Counted from the stretch's first letter, positions 36,058-43,852 are shown. The stretch: 58,815 nt of DNA from Acidobacteriota bacterium (GCA_040752915.1 JBFMHB010000009.1:1-58815); one strand, 5' to 3'. The notes: a model not told the origin generated them from the sequence alone. Numbers and translations: made by a program.

Positions 36058-36402
36058 CTAGCCTTGCGCTTGGCGGGGATAGGCCAGGAGGGAGAGGTCC
36101 AGGGGCGGGTCCGTCTCGACGGGAGTCAGAACTTTGCGCCCGCTTTCCCCGTCCTCGCGAACGTAGCCGTCCTCGACCAGTTCCTGGACCAGGCCGTCGA
36201 AGCCCTTGATCCAGAGGAAATAGCCCGCCTGGTTGTCCTCCACGGACCAGTCCACGTCATCCCTGGAAGCGCCGGTCAGCGCCCGGAAAACATCGCGTTC
36301 CCATGCTTCGGGCGTGGTGGGGCCCAGTTTCCACAGCTGGCGGAGCATTTCCGACTTGACGAGCGACTTGGTGTCGCTGACGATCACGCCTTCGTTCATC
36401 AT
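36058..36402 (-). CDS. Small conserved-looking protein, possibly winged-helix
   Basis: A 114-residue soluble protein. ATG 36402 (MMNEGVIVSDTKSL) follows GAGGAGG; frame upstream lacks protein-like sequence. The region about 10-85 (SEMLRQLWKLGPTTPEAWER, LVQELVEDGYVRED) is predicted helical with a terminal basic/acidic wing-like segment, suggesting a DNA-binding or effector-binding winged helix, but no family is recognised. It is transcribed alone, divergent from the DUF948 operon. Confidence 0.65.
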   Translation of the reverse strand: MMNEGVIVSDTKSLVKSEMLRQLWKLGPTTPEAWERDVFRALTGASRDDVDWSVEDNQAGYFLWIKGFDGLVQELVEDGYVREDGESGRKVLTPVETDPPLDLSLLAYPRQAQG

Positions 36403-36500
36403 AGGAGCCTCCTCGAAATGAGACCTACAAACTGCGAAGGCCCCCGGGGCTATTCCACGTCCGCCGACGGCGCTTGGGTTCAGGCCCTCTTGGAAGCCAC

Positions 36501-36529
36501 TTGTCACCCGGAGGAGGGCGGGCTAAGAT
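36501..36529 (+). promoter_or_regulatory. Promoter of the DUF948-YtxH-REC-rsmA unit
   Basis: TTGTCA, 17-bp spacer, TAAGAT; predicted start near 36537, about 57 bp before ATG 36594. Confidence 0.65.
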
Positions 36530-36593
36530 GGTGGAAACGGCGTACCCCAGGTATGCGAGGCCAAGCCCTTGAGGGGAGCCGCGGGAGAACCCC

Positions 36594-37037
36594 ATGGGAT
36601 CCATGACGATCACGTTGACGTTCCGGGACGTGTTGCTCGCTCTGGTGGCCATCGCGGTTCTGGCGGGGACCGCCTACTTCATCGCCGTCCTGCGCCGGGT
36701 CCTGGCGGTGGCGGAGGAGTGGAGGCGCATGCTCCAACAGGTCCAAGTTCTGGTTCCCCAGGTGCAGAGGGTGGTCGAACACGCCGACGAAACCCTCCTG
36801 TCAGCCCGCCAGCTCATCGTGAGGAGCCAGGCCCTCGTGGAGGACGCGGCGGTGGTGACGGGGGCCACCCGGTCGGTTGCGGAGGATCTCCTTCGGGATC
36901 TCGCCGTGATCCTCGGCCCGATTCACCTTGTCGCCACGCTGTTTCAGAAGATTCAATCGGGGATATCTCGCCTGAGCAGTTTTCGGACAAAGGACGAACC
37001 AACCCAGGAGGACGACGATGAAGAGAGAAACCTCTAA
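36594..37037 (+). CDS. DUF948-like membrane-anchored coiled-coil protein
   Basis: A 147-residue protein with one N-terminal helix (about 10-30) followed by amphipathic helices with heptad-like VLVPQVQRVVEHADETLL and an acidic tail. This matches the DUF948 type often found beside YtxH genes and linked to general stress in Firmicutes. ATG 36594 follows GGGAG. The last 20 bp overlap ytxH. A membrane-envelope stress role is inferred from the pair. Confidence 0.7.
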   Translation: MGSMTITLTFRDVLLALVAIAVLAGTAYFIAVLRRVLAVAEEWRRMLQQVQVLVPQVQRVVEHADETLLSARQLIVRSQALVEDAAVVTGATRSVAEDLLRDLAVILGPIHLVATLFQKIQSGISRLSSFRTKDEPTQEDDDEERNL

Positions 37038-37284
37038 CGTTCTGGTCGCGTTTCTTCTTGGCGCCGTGGCAGGGGGAGTGACCGCCCTGCTTCTGGCTCC
37101 GGCTTCGGGCGCCGAAACCCGGAAGAAGATCAAGGATTCCTTGATGACCGCCAAGGACAAGGCCCTCCAGGAACTGGAGCACGCCAAGGAGTATGCCTCG
37201 GTCCAGAAGGAGGCCATCAAGGAGGCCTACATCGAGGGCAAGGAGGCCTACCAGCGCTCCTTGAAAAAGCACTCCGAGGCCTAG
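37018..37284 (+). CDS. YtxH-like protein
   Basis: An 88-residue protein with the YtxH pattern: a glycine-rich transmembrane helix (FLLGAVAGGVTALLLAPASG) followed by a long charged amphipathic helix with many Lys/Glu residues. It overlaps the DUF948 gene by 20 bp. YtxH proteins are stress-associated and of unknown biochemical role. AGGAGG sits inside the preceding gene at good spacing. Confidence 0.8.
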   Translation: MKRETSNVLVAFLLGAVAGGVTALLLAPASGAETRKKIKDSLMTAKDKALQELEHAKEYASVQKEAIKEAYIEGKEAYQRSLKKHSEA

Positions 37285-37311
37285 CGCCACCCCCCGAGTG
37301 GGGAAGAGCCC

Positions 37312-37983
37312 ATGAAGGACCAAGAGGCGCCCCAGGACGGAGAACCGTACGCCAGGCTGTGCGGGCGTTGCGGACGGCCCTACGACGCCGCGTCGAGTGA
37401 CTGGTGCGAGTGCATCACGGACCACCCCACGCTGGTGTGTCCCCACTGCCGTGCCTGCTTCTGCGACGCGGGCCGGGAGGAGATCACGGCCTTCTGGAAC
37501 GATGCCCCGCCCTCCCTCTGGAAAAGGCGGCTCAAGAGACGCCTCGAACGAGAGGAGGAGCCGCCTTCCCAGGAGGGAAATCCGCTGCGCAGGCCCCTGA
37601 TTCTGGTGGCGGACGACAACGACGACGCCCGGCTGATCTCGTTCCGGGTTCTGGAGGAGTTGGGCTACGGGGTGGTCCTGGCGAAGGACGGCATGGAGGC
37701 CTACGTCCTGGCCTGCAAGTACTTGCCGGATCTGATTCTGACCGATCAAGTCATGCCCCACATGGACGGCCGGAACCTGAGCCGGATGGTCAAGTCGAGT
37801 CCGGAGCTTTCGGGTGTCCGGGTCATCCTGATGACGGGCTTGTACAAGCGGGACCGCGAACGCATCGAACTCCTCAGGGAGAGCCTCGCCGATGACTTCC
37901 TGCCCAAGCCCATCTCCTTCGAGAAGCTCGGAGAGGTGCTCGCGGGATGGCTGAAGCGTCCGGAAGGTCCAGGCGAGCCGTGA
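37312..37983 (+). CDS. Receiver-domain protein with N-terminal double zinc-ribbon
   Basis: A 223-residue protein. The N-terminus has eight cysteines in four pairs (C17/C20, C32/C34, C43/C46, C49/C51), fitting two zinc sites. A basic linker (KRRLKRRLERE, about 71-81) leads to a receiver domain (about 95-223) with D101/D102, phosphoacceptor D145 (LTDQVMPHMDG), T175 and K199. No output domain follows, so the zinc part may be the output. It lies between ytxH and rsmA, overlapping rsmA by 37 bp. No kinase is adjacent. Confidence 0.85.
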   Translation: MKDQEAPQDGEPYARLCGRCGRPYDAASSDWCECITDHPTLVCPHCRACFCDAGREEITAFWNDAPPSLWKRRLKRRLEREEEPPSQEGNPLRRPLILVADDNDDARLISFRVLEELGYGVVLAKDGMEAYVLACKYLPDLILTDQVMPHMDGRNLSRMVKSSPELSGVRVILMTGLYKRDRERIELLRESLADDFLPKPISFEKLGEVLAGWLKRPEGPGEP

Positions 37984-38771
37984 CCGGTCCGGCTCGAGCG
38001 AAAAAGAGTCTCGGTCAGCATTTCCTCGTCTCCGAGGCCGTCCTTGGCAAGGTGGCGGGACTCTGCCGCGGGGCGTCGGAAGGGGTCGAGGCCATCCTGG
38101 AGGTGGGTCCCGGTCGTGGGGCCCTCACCCGGCGGCTCCTGGATTTTGGATTGCCGGTTCGGGCCGTGGAGCTCGATGAAGATCTCGCCCGGGTGTTGGG
38201 GGGCCAGTTGCCCGCGCTGGACCTGGTCGTAGGGGACGGTCGGGCGGTGAATTGGCGGGGCCTTTCCGAGAGCACGGGGTGGACGTCCTGGCTCCTTGCG
38301 GGAAATCTGCCCTACAACGCCGCCACGGAGATCCTTCTGAACGCGCTGGCGCACCCCGTCGAAGTCATCGCCGTCGCCGTGATGGTTCAACGGGAAGTGG
38401 CCCTGAAGTTCACGGCCCGACCCGGCGGGGTGGGATACGGGTGGATGGCGGCATGGACCGCCGGCTGGTGGGAAGGGGGGGTGCGCCTTCACGTGCGGCC
38501 GGGGTCCTTTTCGCCTCCCCCCAAGGTCCAGTCTTCGTTTCTCGTTCTGAGGCGCCGGAGCGCGCCGCGGCTTCCTCCACATTGCGCCGGGGCGTACAGG
38601 GAGTTCTTGGAGGCCGCCTTCCGGCAGCCCCGGCGGACTCTTGCCTCCAACTTGGCGCGGAGACCGGGAACGGTGGAAGGCTCCCGGTCGGATCCGCGGG
38701 CGGAAATCCCTCCAGGCATCCGCGCGGGCCAGATGGCTCCGGAGGACTTGGAGAGGCTGTTTTTGGCCTAG
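37947..38771 (+). CDS. rsmA: 16S rRNA dimethyltransferase RsmA (KsgA)
   Basis: A 274-residue methyltransferase that dimethylates two adjacent adenines near the 3' end of 16S rRNA during small-subunit maturation. Signatures are KKSLGQHFL (19-27), EVGPGRGALT (52-61), N120-LPY-123 and FSPPPKVQSS. The start lies inside the REC gene (37 bp overlap). The final TAG shares the palindromic CTAG with the stop of the convergent gene at 38768. Confidence 0.95.
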   Translation: MAEASGRSRRAVTGPARAKKSLGQHFLVSEAVLGKVAGLCRGASEGVEAILEVGPGRGALTRRLLDFGLPVRAVELDEDLARVLGGQLPALDLVVGDGRAVNWRGLSESTGWTSWLLAGNLPYNAATEILLNALAHPVEVIAVAVMVQREVALKFTARPGGVGYGWMAAWTAGWWEGGVRLHVRPGSFSPPPKVQSSFLVLRRRSAPRLPPHCAGAYREFLEAAFRQPRRTLASNLARRPGTVEGSRSDPRAEIPPGIRAGQMAPEDLERLFLA

Positions 38772-39439
38772 GGAACCACCAGCAAATCCGGAGGGTCGCT
38801 GGGGAAGGAGCGGTACAGCGCCGCCCCCTGGACCGCGTCGAGGCGGAGCCGGATGCGGAAAGGGTCGGCGGGCCGTAAGCCGAGGCCCTGGAGGAACTCC
38901 TCCCAGCGGATCCTCCAGCCATTGAGCTCCATCCGAGCCCCGGGGATCTCCCCCTCCAAGACCACGAGCAGGGTTCGCCCGCCTTCGAACTGGATCCGGT
39001 AGGAGGGCGGGACCGGGATGAGGTCTTCGAGCGTGGGAGGTTCGACTCCGGCCGTTCCGGGGGTGGGGGTGGTGGTCTCGTCCCCCGGGATGATTCGGAT
39101 GCGATGGACCTGGGCCGGGGGATCGAGGTGTCCCTGGGACCAGGTGGTGGCGATCCACGGGTCCTCGGACTCCCTGTCGAGAAGAAAGCGACGGGGGGAT
39201 CCCACCTCCAGCGTCCGGGCCGGATAGGCGGCGATCATGGCTCCCGTGTGGCAGAGGCGCACTTCTCTGCGGGAGAGGTCCAGTTCCAGGTAAAACCTCT
39301 TGGAGGCGGCCAGGGCGGCGCGCTCCAGGAGAACCGCCTCCTGGATGGAGGAGGGAGCCTGTGCAGGGGTGGAAAGAACCGCCCACAGGGTGAGCAGCAG
39401 GGCGGAGAACGTCCGAATCGTTTTCGGGCTCATGGCCAT
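38768..39439 (-). CDS. Exported protein in L,D-transpeptidase operon, catalytic motif absent
   Basis: A 223-residue protein with a signal peptide (about 1-27, ending TPAQA). The segment FYLELDLSRREVRLCHTGAM (about 48-67) resembles the opening strand pair of YkuD L,D-transpeptidases, but no HG...SHGC catalytic motif is present. It starts in TGATG overlap with the upstream transpeptidase gene (an ATG at 39433 is an alternative). It may be a degenerate YkuD fold or a regulatory partner. No family is firmly recognised. Confidence 0.65.
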   Translation of the reverse strand: MAMSPKTIRTFSALLLTLWAVLSTPAQAPSSIQEAVLLERAALAASKRFYLELDLSRREVRLCHTGAMIAAYPARTLEVGSPRRFLLDRESEDPWIATTWSQGHLDPPAQVHRIRIIPGDETTTPTPGTAGVEPPTLEDLIPVPPSYRIQFEGGRTLLVVLEGEIPGARMELNGWRIRWEEFLQGLGLRPADPFRIRLRLDAVQGAALYRSFPSDPPDLLVVP

Positions 39440-40191
39440 CAGTACATGAAAACGGCGGCGCCCACGGGGACCTTCTTCCAGATCACCCGGAGGTCGTCGC
39501 GGCCCACTCGGATGCAGCCGTGGCTCACGTTCTTTCCCAGGAGCCGGGTATAAAGGGTCCCGTGGATCATGTAGCCGGGCGGGCCTCCGCCGAGATCCAG
39601 GGCGTACTCCCCCAACATGCCCTCCTGGATGCGGTCCGAATGGCGTTTGGGGATCGGCTCTCCCGATTCGATGTAGTCCCAGTCCGGCGCCACCCAGACG
39701 GGATTCTCACGTTTTCCCTTTACGTAGAACCGTCCCGCGGGGGTGTCGAATACCCATCGGCGGCCGGTCTTGGGATCGTCCAGGACGGAGCCCGCTCCCG
39801 CCGAGATGACGGCCGTGAGCAGGACCGCGTCTCCCTCCCGCAGATGGAGGAGGTTTTTTACCCGGTCGATGACGATGAAGACCCCCTTGGGGCGGATCTT
39901 GGCCAGGGAAGCCTCCGCCGCCGAGACGGCCTTGGCGCGGGTCATGCCGGGGGGAGGGTCGCGCGGGGGGGCGGTGTGCTCGAGGACGTAGTCCTCGCGA
40001 AGGGCCGAGTAGCGGTAGCCCGTGGAGAGGAAGACGAAGAGACCGAGGCAGATCAAGGGGATGCCCACGAACAGGAGGAGGAGGACGAGGGCCCTCAGGA
40101 CGCGGACGACTCCCCCCCTCCTGGGAGGGGTGCCTTGGGGCGCAGGGGGCTGGGCCGGGAACTCGGGGCGAACGCCTTCGCTTTCGGTCAT
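39439..40191 (-). CDS. L,D-transpeptidase (YkuD), membrane-anchored
   Basis: A 250-residue protein with a proline-rich cytoplasmic N-terminus, one membrane helix (about 33-57) and a YkuD domain (about 100-250) with HGTLYTRLLGKNVSHGCIR, containing catalytic Cys in SHGC. It would form 3-3 cross-links or attach proteins to peptidoglycan in the periplasm. It overlaps both neighbours (ATGA with 40188 and TGATG with 39439), so the three are translationally coupled. Confidence 0.9.
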   Translation of the reverse strand: MTESEGVRPEFPAQPPAPQGTPPRRGGVVRVLRALVLLLLFVGIPLICLGLFVFLSTGYRYSALREDYVLEHTAPPRDPPPGMTRAKAVSAAEASLAKIRPKGVFIVIDRVKNLLHLREGDAVLLTAVISAGAGSVLDDPKTGRRWVFDTPAGRFYVKGKRENPVWVAPDWDYIESGEPIPKRHSDRIQEGMLGEYALDLGGGPPGYMIHGTLYTRLLGKNVSHGCIRVGRDDLRVIWKKVPVGAAVFMY

Positions 40192-41348
40192 CGGTACGAC
40201 TCCGCCCTCCTGAGCATGGACCGGATGGGGCCTTCCCCGCCATCGGAACCGACGATGGCCACCACCGTGTTCAGCGGCGTCTCATTATATAGGACCGCCA
40301 TGTCGCGGTCGTCGGGTGCCACGCACCCGTCCGTCCAGTCGTATCCAAGGCCTCCCTGACCGTGAATCTCGATGAGCCCTCCGATGCCCGTGCGCCGGGT
40401 CAGCTGGCCGCGGGCCTTCAACTCCGCAAAGCGCCTCCGGTCCTCCTCGTTGGGATAGTTCAGAAGGAGGGCGAGGCCGAACTTGGACTGGCCATGGCCC
40501 TTCTTCTTCACAACCCGGTACAGTCCCTCCGGCGTGGCGCGGTCCCCGGCGTGCATCTTCTGGTTGATGGACTTCGCGCCGAGGTCCACTGGGACGGTCC
40601 GGACGAGTCGGCCGTTCTTGTAAACCTGGAGGACGTGCTGCTCCTTGTTCACGACCAAAGCGATTCCCGCGGGGCCCTTGGAGGCTTCCACCGCCTGGCG
40701 GATCCATCCCCTCCACCGGCTCACGTTGCCGGGGTCCGAGAACCGGGAAAGCGAGAGCCTGGAACGCGCGTGGGCGTGGCCGCTGGAGGATCTGGAGGCC
40801 CGGGCCTCGGCGGCCGCCTCGTCGTAGCGGGCGGCGGCGAGGTAGGTTTGGGCTTTCTTCAAGTGCATTTCGGCGGCCGCGATGTGGGAGCGGGTGGAAA
40901 CGACGGGGAGGCTCGCCTCCACCAGGTCGAGGGAATCGTCGAGCGATTCGCGTGCCTCCGCGATCAGACGCTCCGCTTCCTTGCGCATCCGATCCTGGTG
41001 GGCCTCCGTGTCCTTCCAGAGAAGGAAGGCCTTCCTCTGGGCCTCGTCCATGGACTTCTGGGCCCGGGTGAAGTCGCGTGTCCCCCAGAAGCCCGCAACC
41101 TGGAGGTTCATCTCGAAGCGGGCCCGCTTGAGCGCATCCTTGGCCGACTGGTAGCGCTGGGGATGAACCCGCTGGGCGCCCGAGGCCCGTGCGGCCTCGA
41201 GAAACCTCTGGGCGCCCCGTCCAAGGGAGTCGGGAGGGGGATCCTGGCTGCCGTCCAGAAGCGGAACGATTCGCGCGGAAACGAACCAGACAGCCGCAAG
41301 AAGAATCGTCCAGGTTGTAAGCCTGAGAAAACGGCTGGCTCGGGGCAA
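40188..41348 (-). CDS. L,D-transpeptidase with helical N-terminal region
   Basis: A 386-residue exported protein. The TTG start at 41348 follows AGAGGA. A signal anchor (about 8-26) is followed by an alpha-helical, Ala/Arg/Glu-rich region (about 40-200, repeated QYQSAKDALKRAR-like helices) and a YkuD domain (about 225-370) ending IHGQGGLGYDWTDGC, the DW(T)xGC variant of the catalytic motif. The helical region may bind peptidoglycan or a partner. It lies downstream of a strong terminator, so it may be poorly transcribed from the lipoprotein promoter. Confidence 0.88.
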   Translation of the reverse strand: MPRASRFLRLTTWTILLAAVWFVSARIVPLLDGSQDPPPDSLGRGAQRFLEAARASGAQRVHPQRYQSAKDALKRARFEMNLQVAGFWGTRDFTRAQKSMDEAQRKAFLLWKDTEAHQDRMRKEAERLIAEARESLDDSLDLVEASLPVVSTRSHIAAAEMHLKKAQTYLAAARYDEAAAEARASRSSSGHAHARSRLSLSRFSDPGNVSRWRGWIRQAVEASKGPAGIALVVNKEQHVLQVYKNGRLVRTVPVDLGAKSINQKMHAGDRATPEGLYRVVKKKGHGQSKFGLALLLNYPNEEDRRRFAELKARGQLTRRTGIGGLIEIHGQGGLGYDWTDGCVAPDDRDMAVLYNETPLNTVVAIVGSDGGEGPIRSMLRRAESYR

Positions 41349-41364
41349 CGGGTCGGTCCTCTCT

Positions 41365-41401
41365 AAAAAAGGGGGGCGGCAGGGCCGCCCCCCTTCTCTT
41401 T
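41365..41401 (-). terminator. Bidirectional intrinsic terminator after the lipoprotein gene
   Basis: Perfect 10-bp stem GGGGGGCGGC/GCCGCCCCCC with a three-base loop. On the minus strand it is followed by TTTTTT, and on the plus strand by TTCTCTTT. Confidence 0.9.
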
Positions 41402-41425
41402 AGGGGTTCGCGAGGTAAACGAAGC

Positions 41426-42016
41426 TTACCTCTTGCCCTTCTTCATCTCGATGGCGGTCTGGACGTCGGCCACAACCTTGTCGGCCTTCGCCTTGGCGCC
41501 GTCGGCCTTGGCCTTGGCGTCAAAGAACTTCTCGGCGGTCATGTCGGCCTTGGCAGCCTCGATCTCCTGGGCGGCGGCGTCCACGTCACCGGTCATGGCC
41601 TCGAGGTCAGCCTTGGAGCCCTTGCCCTTGGGGGCCTTGGTGAGGGCCTCGCGGGCGGCGACGACGGCGGCGTCGGCGGCGGTGATGGCGGCTTCGGCGT
41701 CAGCCTTGGCCTTGGCCTTGCCGGCCTCGGCATCGGCCTTGGCCTGGTCGGCCAGACCCTGCAGCTCGGTGGTCAGCTGGGTGGCGACCTTGTAGCTCTT
41801 GAAGAACTTGCTCTGCTGGGTGGCGAGTTCCTGGTCCAGGGCGGCGAGCTTGTCCTCGGCGGCCTTGAGGGACTCGGGGGCGTAGATGTCAGCCTGGGCG
41901 GCCTTGGCGGCGTCGAGAGCGGCCTTGGCGGCGTCGATCTGCTGCTGCGGGGGCTTGGCGCAGGCGACCAGGGCGATCAAAGCGAGAACCAACAGGCTTC
42001 CAAGAATCTTCCTCAT
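41426..42016 (-). CDS. Ala/Lys-rich coiled-coil lipoprotein
   Basis: A 196-residue lipoprotein. ATG 42016 (MRKILGSLLVLALIALVACA) gives a lipobox ending at C19 and follows AAGGAG. The mature part is almost wholly Ala, Lys, Asp and Glu in long helices (AKADAEAGKAKAKADAEAAI), as in envelope-spanning or DUF4398-like lipoproteins. Codon use here is strongly GCC/AAG. The helical part resembles the N-terminal region of the adjacent L,D-transpeptidase, so it may be an attachment partner, as Lpp is in enterobacteria. This link is inference. Confidence 0.8.
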   Translation of the reverse strand: MRKILGSLLVLALIALVACAKPPQQQIDAAKAALDAAKAAQADIYAPESLKAAEDKLAALDQELATQQSKFFKSYKVATQLTTELQGLADQAKADAEAGKAKAKADAEAAITAADAAVVAAREALTKAPKGKGSKADLEAMTGDVDAAAQEIEAAKADMTAEKFFDAKAKADGAKAKADKVVADVQTAIEMKKGKR

Positions 42017-42050
42017 GTCTCCTTCACTCCTTTCGGTTGACCTTCCGGCC

Positions 42051-42090
42051 GGCATAAGCCACTTATGCCGTTACCTCGACCCACGTTCAA
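42051..42090 (-). promoter_or_regulatory. Promoter with overlapping palindrome for the lipoprotein gene
   Basis: Minus strand TTGAAC (42085-42090), 17 bp, CATAAG (42062-42067). The -10 lies inside a perfect 8-bp inverted repeat, GGCATAAG-TGG-CTTATGCC (42051-42069), reaching to the predicted start. The rest of 42091-42234 shows no gene. Confidence 0.55.
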
Positions 42091-42234
42091 CGGATTGTCC
42101 GCTTAGTTGCTTTTGGTTTGGCAACCGGCTTGGTGGTTCGATCACCGCGCGCTGCCTCCACCCCCGAAATACGGGGGGTTCATCTCACGGGGAGGGTACA
42201 CCCAAAGCCCCCCCTTGTCAAGGCCCCGGGGGGC

Positions 42235-43134
42235 TCACGGGAAGGGGACCGGGACGAAACAGAGGGCGAAGGCGAGGACCGAGGCGCCTCCCCGAAAGGC
42301 CTGCCCCGCCGTCAGAGGGCGGGCGTCATCGAGGGTAGGGGGGTGACGGAGGCCCAGGACGAAGAACAGGAGGCCCACCCAGACCAGCCACTGGGGGTGG
42401 AAGAGGCCGAAGATCAGGAAAAGAACGGCCGCGGCGAGGGAGACGTGGCGGTGGCGGTGGCCCAGAAAGGCGTACAGGACGTGTCCCCCGTCCAGCTGTC
42501 CCGTGGGAAGCAGGTTCAATCCCTGGACGAAAAAGCCCAGCCACGCGGACAAAAGAAGAGGGTTTTCGAAGAAGGTGATGGTCAGGTCCCATCGATCCCA
42601 GGCCAGCCCTCGAAGGAAGGAGAAGGCCAGGGGGAGATTGACGTTGAACCCCAGGTCCGCCGGGGCCCTGTATCCAAGCGGGCCCGCCGCCAGGCCGCAG
42701 AGGGCGACGAAAAGGGAGGCGCTGAGCCCCCAGAGGGGACCGTTCGCTCCGACTTCCATCAGGGCTCCGCGGTTGGGCACCGCTCCCTTCAGGCGGATGA
42801 AGGCCCCGAAGGTTCCCAAGGACAGGAGGGGGGGGCCGGGGATGAAGGTGGGCCACGTGGCGGGAATCCCGTGTTTTCGCGCCGTCAGGAAATGGCCCAT
42901 CTCGTGGACGCCGAGTATGAAAAGCAGGGAGAGGGAAAAGGGGAGCCCGAGGAGAAGGGAGGAGGGGGTGTGAAGGACCACCCCCGCCGCTTCAACTGGA
43001 CCCAGGTCCGAAAACCTGGGGTGGACGAGCACTCCCGAAAACAGGGTGGTCAGGAACGTGACCAGCAGGAGAAGCCCCTGGCTCGGTCGCAAGGGCTCCT
43101 CCTCGCCACGGATGCGTGCCGGGTAGCCGTCCAA
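42235..43134 (-). CDS. Site-2 protease family membrane metalloprotease (M50)
   Basis: A 299-residue intramembrane protease homologue with 6-8 helices. The zinc site is H77-E78-x2-H81 (HEMGH) with the second motif NLLPTGQLDGGH (N207, D215). Resemblance is to the M50 branch that includes plant EGY proteins. It may cleave membrane-bound anti-sigma factors or other substrates; none is identified. The TTG start at 43134 has a poor ribosome-binding site; TTG 43092 after GAGGAGGAG is a good alternative. The gene lies 3 bp after the HU gene. Confidence 0.88.
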   Translation of the reverse strand: MDGYPARIRGEEEPLRPSQGLLLLVTFLTTLFSGVLVHPRFSDLGPVEAAGVVLHTPSSLLLGLPFSLSLLFILGVHEMGHFLTARKHGIPATWPTFIPGPPLLSLGTFGAFIRLKGAVPNRGALMEVGANGPLWGLSASLFVALCGLAAGPLGYRAPADLGFNVNLPLAFSFLRGLAWDRWDLTITFFENPLLLSAWLGFFVQGLNLLPTGQLDGGHVLYAFLGHRHRHVSLAAAVLFLIFGLFHPQWLVWVGLLFFVLGLRHPPTLDDARPLTAGQAFRGGASVLAFALCFVPVPFP

Positions 43135-43137
43135 CCG

Positions 43138-43401
43138 TCAGTCGAAGAAATGGCTGGAGGGCTTGAACTTGATGGTCTTTCCCGGGGGGATCTGGACCGA
43201 CTCGCCGGTCTTCAGGTTTCGGCCCACCCCGCGCTTGCGTTCCTTGACGCTGAAGACTCCGAATCCGCGGAACTCCACCCGCTCGCCCTGCGCCAGCGCG
43301 TCCCGGATCGCGTCAAACACGAGGTCCACCGAATCTTGCGCCCTCAAGCGTGGAAGGTCGGCCACTTTGGAAACTTCCGCCACGATGTCTGCCTTGATCA
43401 T
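43138..43401 (-). CDS. HU/IHF-family DNA-binding protein
   Basis: An 87-residue histone-like protein with the HU signature FRGFGVFSVKERKRGVGRNL and the C-terminal IPPGKTIKFKPS segment. It binds and bends DNA as a dimer. ATG 43401 follows GGAGAGG and a near-consensus promoter. It is the first of two HU/IHF genes in the window; the other is at 48147. Confidence 0.93.
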   Translation of the reverse strand: MIKADIVAEVSKVADLPRLRAQDSVDLVFDAIRDALAQGERVEFRGFGVFSVKERKRGVGRNLKTGESVQIPPGKTIKFKPSSHFFD

Positions 43402-43430
43402 TGCCCTCTCCTTCGGTCCCAGGGCGGTGT

Positions 43431-43459
43431 ACTATAGGGCCCGCCCTCCCCCCTGTCAA
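43431..43459 (-). promoter_or_regulatory. Promoter of the HU gene
   Basis: Minus strand TTGACA, 17-bp spacer, TATAGT, about 30 bp before ATG 43401. This is the closest consensus match in the window. Confidence 0.8.
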
Positions 43460-43468
43460 GACGGGTGT

Positions 43469-43486
43469 CGGCGTCCCGAGACGCCG
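43469..43486 (-). terminator. Hairpin after the STAS gene
   Basis: CGGCGTC/GACGCCG 7-bp stem with a four-base loop, 22 bp after the STAS stop. No T-tract follows, so termination is uncertain. Confidence 0.35.
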
Positions 43487-43507
43487 GAACGCCCTTGGGT
43501 GGAAAGG

Positions 43508-43852
43508 TCACTTCTTGTAAGAGGAGACAGCCTCGTCAAAGCTCTCGTAGTACTCGAAGACGGTGGCCAGCTGGGTGATGGTGAGAAGATCGTGGATCTT
43601 CTTGGTCAGGTTCACGAGCTTCAGGGTGGCGTCGTGGTGGCGGGCCGTGGTATAGGCCGCGACGAGCTCCCCCAGCCCCGTGGAATCCATGAAGGACACG
43701 CCGCCCAGATCCACGAGAATCTGCTTCTTCCCCTGCTCCAGGAGCCCCTTGATCAAGTCCCTCATGGTGACGTCCCCGCCGCCCATGGTGATCGAGCCCT
43801 TGAGCTCCAGGACGCTGATTCCGCTCTTTTCGTAGACGCGATGGTTCATCAT
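43508..43852 (-). CDS. STAS-domain anti-anti-sigma factor
   Basis: A 114-residue SpoIIAA/RsbV-like protein. The STAS core (about 5-105) carries the phosphorylatable serine S57 in VSFMDSTGLGELV. Unphosphorylated STAS proteins bind the anti-sigma kinase and free its target. It overlaps the kinase gene by 4 bp (ATGA), and AAGGAGG precedes the start. SpoIIE phosphatases in the window could restore the unphosphorylated form. Confidence 0.93.
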   Translation of the reverse strand: MMNHRVYEKSGISVLELKGSITMGGGDVTMRDLIKGLLEQGKKQILVDLGGVSFMDSTGLGELVAAYTTARHHDATLKLVNLTKKIHDLLTITQLATVFEYYESFDEAVSSYKK

